From an uncultured Clostridia bacterium (GTDB taxonomy: Bacteria; Bacillota; Clostridia; Oscillospirales; Ruminococcaceae), in contig CANRJB010000002.1 of NCBI GenBank assembly GCA_947630845.1, forward strand, positions 62,001 through 126,000: a stretch of DNA of 64,000 nucleotides, read 5' to 3'. A model generated the notes under the pieces. It was given only the letters and a program-made list of their open reading frames with translations, did not search any database and was not told the DNA's origin. A program made the translations under genes and the position numbers. Below are positions 59,974 to 64,000 of this stretch, one piece after another (position 1 is the first letter of the stretch; every line of letters starts with the position of its first letter).

Positions 59974-60492
59974 TCATGATGATTCCGGAAACGCAAGCGA
60001 TATGGACAGCATATGGTTGCTGTATGCCGGATCGCCTGTCACATCGGCAACAAGCTCCACCCAGTCCGGAAGCTGTACCGGAATGTCAAGCGACGGCAGC
60101 TCGATCTCAAGCGTCGATAATTTCTTGCTGAATGCGTATAAGTCCAGCTCAAACAACTGGCCCTCATATAAAAAACAGATGCGCTCCTTTTCTACCGGAT
60201 AATGCCCCGGCAGCGTCTCTTTCAGCAAAGCATGGTATTCCTCTTCCGTCACGATCTCTTCAAGCTCGATGCGTTCTCCCGGACGCACGGGCTTTTTTTG
60301 GGTGTAGGTATACTCCCAGCCCGTCTCCGGCGTACCACGTTTGCGTACACGTCGGCTGAAACCCTGCTCCTTCGGGAGAAGATAGGTCTGTGTGATCTGC
60401 GTGTGACTGGTTACGGCAAGTGCTGCGACCGTCTCCGGTGCGGGGCGGAGAATCAGATATTTCCTCTCGATCTCCATCGGCATCTCATGCAT
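59974..60492 (-). CDS. CYTH-domain protein
   Basis: A triphosphate-tunnel-metalloenzyme-type protein of 172 residues. The signature EIERKYLI lies at residues 7-14, followed by QTYLLP, RVRKRG, YTYTQKKP and IELEEIVTEEEYH, which line the tunnel. Family members act as thiamine triphosphatase, inorganic triphosphatase or polyphosphate-binding domains. The first ATG overlaps the thioesterase stop; the Met at residue 4 is also possible. Confidence 0.88.
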   Translation of the reverse strand: MHEMPMEIERKYLILRPAPETVAALAVTSHTQITQTYLLPKEQGFSRRVRKRGTPETGWEYTYTQKKPVRPGERIELEEIVTEEEYHALLKETLPGHYPVEKERICFLYEGQLFELDLYAFSKKLSTLEIELPSLDIPVQLPDWVELVADVTGDPAYSNHMLSISLAFPESS

Positions 60493-60892
60493 CCTTACCC
60501 CTCTTTTCTGCCTTCTCCTGAAACCGTCCGCTGTTCACCACAAAGCGTTTGTGCGTGCCATGTCCGATCTCTCCTGCGCTGTCCCATGCTCTCACACGGA
60601 AGGTCAGCTCCCTGCCGTTGATCTCCGTCAGCTCTGCGGATGCCGTGACTTCCATACCCTCCGGTGTGGCTGCCGTGTGGCAGATGTCCAGAGCCGTGCC
60701 TACGGTTGTCTCTCCCTCTTCAAGATATGGCGCAGCTGCCTGACATGCTGCCGCCTCCATCAATGCCGTGAGCATCGGTGTGGCATACACACGCAGCGAT
60801 CCGCTCCCTACCGCCACAGCAAGTTTCTCTGCCGTGACGGTGGTCTGTGCCTGTGCCGGCTTGCCGACGGCATGGTTTATCATATCATTCAT
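60485..60892 (-). CDS. FlK-type hotdog-fold thioesterase
   Basis: A protein of about 135 residues resembling fluoroacetyl-CoA thioesterase and related acyl-CoA hydrolases. The helix PMLTALMEAAACQAAAPYL and the strand TTVGTALDICHTAATPEGMEV hold the Thr-Glu-His type residues; GHGTHKRFVV is the closing strand. The substrate is not known; housekeeping acyl-CoA clean-up is likely. The ATG at 60892 follows AGGAGGGAAATG. Confidence 0.85.
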   Translation of the reverse strand: MNDMINHAVGKPAQAQTTVTAEKLAVAVGSGSLRVYATPMLTALMEAAACQAAAPYLEEGETTVGTALDICHTAATPEGMEVTASAELTEINGRELTFRVRAWDSAGEIGHGTHKRFVVNSGRFQEKAEKRGKDA

Positions 60893-60919
60893 CATTTCCC
60901 TCCTGCAAGTACGGCACAC

Positions 60920-61516
60920 TTACCCAAGCATCCCTTCCCGTTTTGCCGCTTCGATCAGCTCACGGCAGAGCGTTCCGATGGCATCGCTGCCGTCCTCAAT
61001 GATGCCGGAGTTGCGTGCGATGACCTGATCTTCGGTGACATGGTGTTCTTTCCATGAGATGCCGCCTTTCTGGTAATTGAGCAGCATGGGCTGGATGCGG
61101 TCGAGGGCATTGGCAAACTTCGCCTCCGGGGAACGCCGTTCCTCAAATTCATCCCATAATGCACGGTATTCCCTCCCCTGCTCCTCCGGCAGCAAGGCAA
61201 AGAGCCTGTCCGCAGCATTCCGCTCACGGACAGCTTTTGTCTTTGCCCCCTCGGTGTCATAGGCATACGTATCCCCGGCATCAATCTCCACCACATCATG
61301 GACAAGTACCATTTTCATGGTGTGCAGCACATCAATTTGCTCTTTCGCATGTTCCGCAAGGATGCATGCCATGATGGCTAAATGAAAGCTGTGTTCCGCA
61401 TCATTCTCCGGTCTGTCCTCATGCAGGACATAGGTGCGCCGGTAGATATTCTTCAGCTTATCCAGTTCAAGCAGGAAACGCAGCTGCTGCATGAGACGCA
61501 AATTTTCTTCGATCAT
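60920..61516 (-). CDS. HD-domain hydrolase (YfbR-like)
   Basis: A protein of 198 residues with the HD metal site H...HD...D: AEHSFHLAIMACIL, VLVHDVVEIDAGDTYAYD, and later ANALDRIQPML. This layout is that of 5'-deoxynucleotidase YfbR relatives, so a dNMP phosphatase activity is probable. It lies between proS and the thioesterase, with short gaps. Confidence 0.87.
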   Translation of the reverse strand: MIEENLRLMQQLRFLLELDKLKNIYRRTYVLHEDRPENDAEHSFHLAIMACILAEHAKEQIDVLHTMKMVLVHDVVEIDAGDTYAYDTEGAKTKAVRERNAADRLFALLPEEQGREYRALWDEFEERRSPEAKFANALDRIQPMLLNYQKGGISWKEHHVTEDQVIARNSGIIEDGSDAIGTLCRELIEAAKREGMLG

Positions 61517-61552
61517 TGCAATCCTTTCTGACCATAGAGTCTGCCGCAGCGA

Positions 61553-62995
61553 TCAATAAGCTTTTCCCCACAAAACCATGTGCTTTGCCGGTTTTCCGCA
61601 GCAGACACAGGTGTCGGAGAGTTGTTTCTGGTGGAACGGGATGCAGCGTGAACCTGCGCCGGTCTGTGCCTTGACTTCATCCTCACAGGCTTCGTCACCG
61701 CACCACATCGCTTCGATAAAGCCGTCGCCGTGAGCGAGTGCATCGTTCATCTCCTCAATGGTCTTGCACTGGTAAGTACGTTTTTCACGGTTCTCCAACG
61801 CAGCGGCATACAGCCCGTCATGGACAACAGTCAGTTTTTCCTGCACGCTGTCCTCAAGAGTTTCAAGGGAAACAGCGGTCTTTTCTCCGTTGTGACGGGT
61901 AACAAGCACACACTGCCCTGCCGCAATGTCACGAGGTCCGATCTCAAGCCGTACCGGCACGCCTTTCATTTCATACTCCGCAAACTTCCACCCCGGCGAA
62001 TTGTCCGAATCATCAAGCTTCACCCGGATGCCTGCGGCTTTGAGACGGTCATACAGCTCATTTGCCTTGTCAAGAACGCCCTCTTTGTGCATGGCAGCCG
62101 GAACGATGACCACCTGAATGGGAGCAACTGCCGGCGGCAGCACAAGTCCGTTATTATCGCCATGTGTCATGATGATCGCACCGATGAGCCGTGTCGTGAC
62201 ACCCCAGCTTGTCTGGTGCGCATAGCGCAGGGTATTGTCCTTGTCGGTGTACTGGATACCGAATGCCTTGGCAAAGCCGTCACCGAAGTAGTGGGATGTC
62301 CCTGCCTGCAGCGCCTTGCCGTCGTGCATAAGGGCTTCAATGGCATAAGTAGAAACAGCTCCGGCGAACTTGTCGCTCTCCGTCTTTTTGCCCTGTACGA
62401 CCGGCATGGCAAGTGCATCCTCACAGAATTTCGTGTAGACGTTCAGCATCCGTTCCGTCTCTGCAATTGCCTCCTCTGCGGTTGCATGGATGGTGTGACC
62501 CTCCTGCCAGAGAAATTCTCTTGACCGCAGAAACGGACGTGTGGTCTTTTCCCAGCGCACCACGCTCACCCACTGGTTATAGAGCTTCGGCAGATCACGG
62601 TAAGAATGCACGATATCCGCATAATGCTCACAGAACAGCGTTTCCGATGTCGGACGCACGCAGAGGCGTTCTTCTAATCGGTTGCTGCCGCCGTGTGTGA
62701 CCCAAGCCACCTCCGGCGCAAAGCCCTCCACATGATCCTTTTCCTTCTGGAGCAGGGATTCGGGGATGAACATGGGCATATTGACATTTTCATGCCCGGT
62801 CTCCTTGAACATGCCGTCCAGAATGCGCTGGATGTTTTCCCAGATGGCATAGCCATAAGGACGGATGACCATGCAGCCTTTGACGCTGGTATAAGCGATC
62901 AGCTCTGCCTTTTTTACAATGTCGGTGTACCACTGCGCAAAATCCTCGTCCATCGAGGTGATCGCAGCGACCTGTTTCTTCTCATTTTTCGCCAT
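61553..62995 (-). CDS. proS: Prolyl-tRNA synthetase, eukaryote/archaea type
   Basis: A class II synthetase of 480 residues. Motif 2 is seen as [22 protein letters not shown] and motif 3 region as [18 protein letters not shown]. There is no inserted editing domain, and the C-terminus has a zinc-binding end with [11 protein letters not shown] and [18 protein letters not shown], ending in Tyr, which marks the eukaryotic/archaeal group (ProS3). ATG at 62995 follows GAAAGGAAAGCATT. Confidence 0.96.
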   Translation of the reverse strand: MAKNEKKQVAAITSMDEDFAQWYTDIVKKAELIAYTSVKGCMVIRPYGYAIWENIQRILDGMFKETGHENVNMPMFIPESLLQKEKDHVEGFAPEVAWVTHGGSNRLEERLCVRPTSETLFCEHYADIVHSYRDLPKLYNQWVSVVRWEKTTRPFLRSREFLWQEGHTIHATAEEAIAETERMLNVYTKFCEDALAMPVVQGKKTESDKFAGAVSTYAIEALMHDGKALQAGTSHYFGDGFAKAFGIQYTDKDNTLRYAHQTSWGVTTRLIGAIIMTHGDNNGLVLPPAVAPIQVVIVPAAMHKEGVLDKANELYDRLKAAGIRVKLDDSDNSPGWKFAEYEMKGVPVRLEIGPRDIAAGQCVLVTRHNGEKTAVSLETLEDSVQEKLTVVHDGLYAAALENREKRTYQCKTIEEMNDALAHGDGFIEAMWCGDEACEDEVKAQTGAGSRCIPFHQKQLSDTCVCCGKPAKHMVLWGKAY

Positions 62996-63254
62996 AATGC
63001 TTTCCTTTCTGATGGGTATCCTCATCTGTGTTATCTTGGTTATCTTGTTTCGGGGGAAGCTCATAAATGGAGCGCACCCCATAGGTCGGGTCTTTCTTCG
63101 GGTCATGATTAGCCCGGTAATCCGCAAGCCACCTGTCTACATGCTTGGCAAGCCACGGTGTTGCCACGGTCGCAAAATAGATCAGCGCAAACAGCCCTGC
63201 CGTCATCAGTCCGAATTTCAGGACTGTACCGATCTCTATCGTCGCATCGAGCAT
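62982..63254 (-). CDS. Small membrane protein
   Basis: A protein of 90 residues with one hydrophobic segment (about 10-32, [21 protein letters not shown]) and a polar C-terminal half rich in Asp, Lys and Pro. It overlaps proS by 14 bases and follows the AI-2E transporter gene by eight bases, so the three are probably cotranscribed. Function unknown. Confidence 0.68.
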   Translation of the reverse strand: MLDATIEIGTVLKFGLMTAGLFALIYFATVATPWLAKHVDRWLADYRANHDPKKDPTYGVRSIYELPPKQDNQDNTDEDTHQKGKHYGEK

Positions 63255-63262
63255 ACTTCCTC

Positions 63263-64000
63263 CTACTCATCGTTCCGCAGCTTTTCAATGACCTCTGCGG
63301 TTTTTTCCTTGCCCTTTTGCAGCATCTCACCAACACGCCGTATCTCAGGGACTTTCGTATTCAGGGCATCTTCTTCTTCCTGTAACTCCTCTTTTGAGCG
63401 CAGACCAAATTCTTCTTCAAGGTGTTTTTGCCGCAGACTGCGGTCACACCAGTCGCTGACGATCTCATACAGCACTGCCACTGTTGGCGGACCGAGGACA
63501 AATCCCGGTACACCGATGATCGAGCTGCCGAGCAGACACCCGAAGATCGACCAGAACGGACGCAGACCAATTCTGCCGCCGACGATATGCGGATCGAGGA
63601 AGTTACCGTCAAACTGCTGCAATGCCACCACGATCAGCACATAGGGGATGACCATTTTCGGATTTTCAAACAGCACCAGAACCCCCGTAATGAAGCCGCC
63701 GCAGATTGGTCCGAAGAACGGCACAACATTCGTTATGCCCACGATGACCGCAAGCAGCACCGGATACGGATAATCAAACCACGGCATGAGATTGGCAAAA
63801 CTCAGCAGCATGAAGTGGATCATCCCGATGATGAGCGAGTCGAACATTTTTCCGTGGATCGCTGCACTCAGTTTGGTATTGGCACGTCGGAACACTTGTT
63901 CTGTGATGACAGCATTTTTCTGGGAGAGGATCGTATAGAGAAGCTGCCGCATCTGATTTTTGAGCTTTTCCTTATCAATGGTGACATACAGCGAAAGCAC
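63263..64000 (-). CDS. AI-2E family transporter (partial)
   Basis: The C-terminal 245 residues of a polytopic membrane protein; the start lies beyond the window edge. The family motif region is visible: LLAVIVGITNVVPFFGPICGG, QQFDGNFLDPHIVGGRIGLRPFWSIFGCLLGSSIIGVPGFVLGPPTVAVLYE. Members (YdiK, PerM, TqsA) export autoinducer-2 or act in transport and ion tolerance. The last 60 residues are charged and cytoplasmic. Confidence 0.92.
   Translation of the reverse strand: MLSLYVTIDKEKLKNQMRQLLYTILSQKNAVITEQVFRRANTKLSAAIHGKMFDSLIIGMIHFMLLSFANLMPWFDYPYPVLLAVIVGITNVVPFFGPICGGFITGVLVLFENPKMVIPYVLIVVALQQFDGNFLDPHIVGGRIGLRPFWSIFGCLLGSSIIGVPGFVLGPPTVAVLYEIVSDWCDRSLRQKHLEEEFGLRSKEELQEEEDALNTKVPEIRRVGEMLQKGKEKTAEVIEKLRNDE

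Overview
The window looks like the replication-origin region of a Gram-positive, endospore-forming gut or rumen Firmicute, most likely Ruminococcus in the strict sense (Oscillospiraceae). Three things point there: the order dnaA-dnaN-S4-recF-gyrB-gyrA, a set of sporulation genes (yabP, yabQ, spoVS, spoIIGA, sigE, sigG), and a secreted GH74 xyloglucanase ending in a type I dockerin, the mark of a cellulosome. By eye the base composition is moderately GC-rich, closer to R. champanellensis than to R. albus or R. bromii; the species is an inference.

Layout. 1-2.6 kb: cysK, then yabP-yabQ-divIC-yabR, the same order as near the Bacillus subtilis origin. 2.7-5.9 kb (minus): a collapsed prophage remnant with pieces of terminase small subunit, prohead protease, connector, tail-completion and baseplate genes. 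6.0-10.3 kb: a small unknown gene and an operon of three membrane-anchored BspA-type leucine-rich-repeat proteins. 10.4-20.2 kb: the replication block, with DnaA-box clusters on both sides of dnaN-recF and a DnaA-trio unwinding element before dnaN. 20.2-22.3 kb: a phosphoesterase and cca. 22.4-30.5 kb (minus): a YnbB-like PLP enzyme, a GNAT protein, two M42 aminopeptidases, murD, a TPM protein and a zinc-ribbon protein. 30.9-33.5 kb: the dockerin xyloglucanase. 33.6-40.9 kb (minus): a tightly packed run malQ-glgP-nadB-nadC-lipoprotein, whose last member looks like a single membrane-tethered cohesin. 41-47.5 kb (minus): an SDR, a CPBP protease, a DUF1294 protein, a flavin oxidoreductase, spoVS, ymdB and a polytopic membrane protein. 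48-50.5 kb: spoIIGA-sigE with sigG divergent. 50.6-57.7 kb: a zinc-ribbon protein, a LacI-like sensor fused to GGDEF, rnhA, ychF, and an EAL protein carrying a C-terminal beta-helix. 58-64 kb: a CopG-type protein, a lipoprotein, rsmE, a CYTH protein, a thioesterase, an HD hydrolase, a eukaryote/archaea-type proS, and an AI-2E transporter cut by the window edge.

Together the genes cover replication initiation, sporulation control, envelope synthesis, plant-polysaccharide breakdown and storage-glucan use, and c-di-GMP signalling. The least explained items are the cohesin-like lipoprotein, the EAL/beta-helix and sugar-sensor/GGDEF pair, the paired origin palindromes, and a set of six promoters sharing an unusual spacer. 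No tRNA, rRNA, CRISPR array or insertion sequence was seen.
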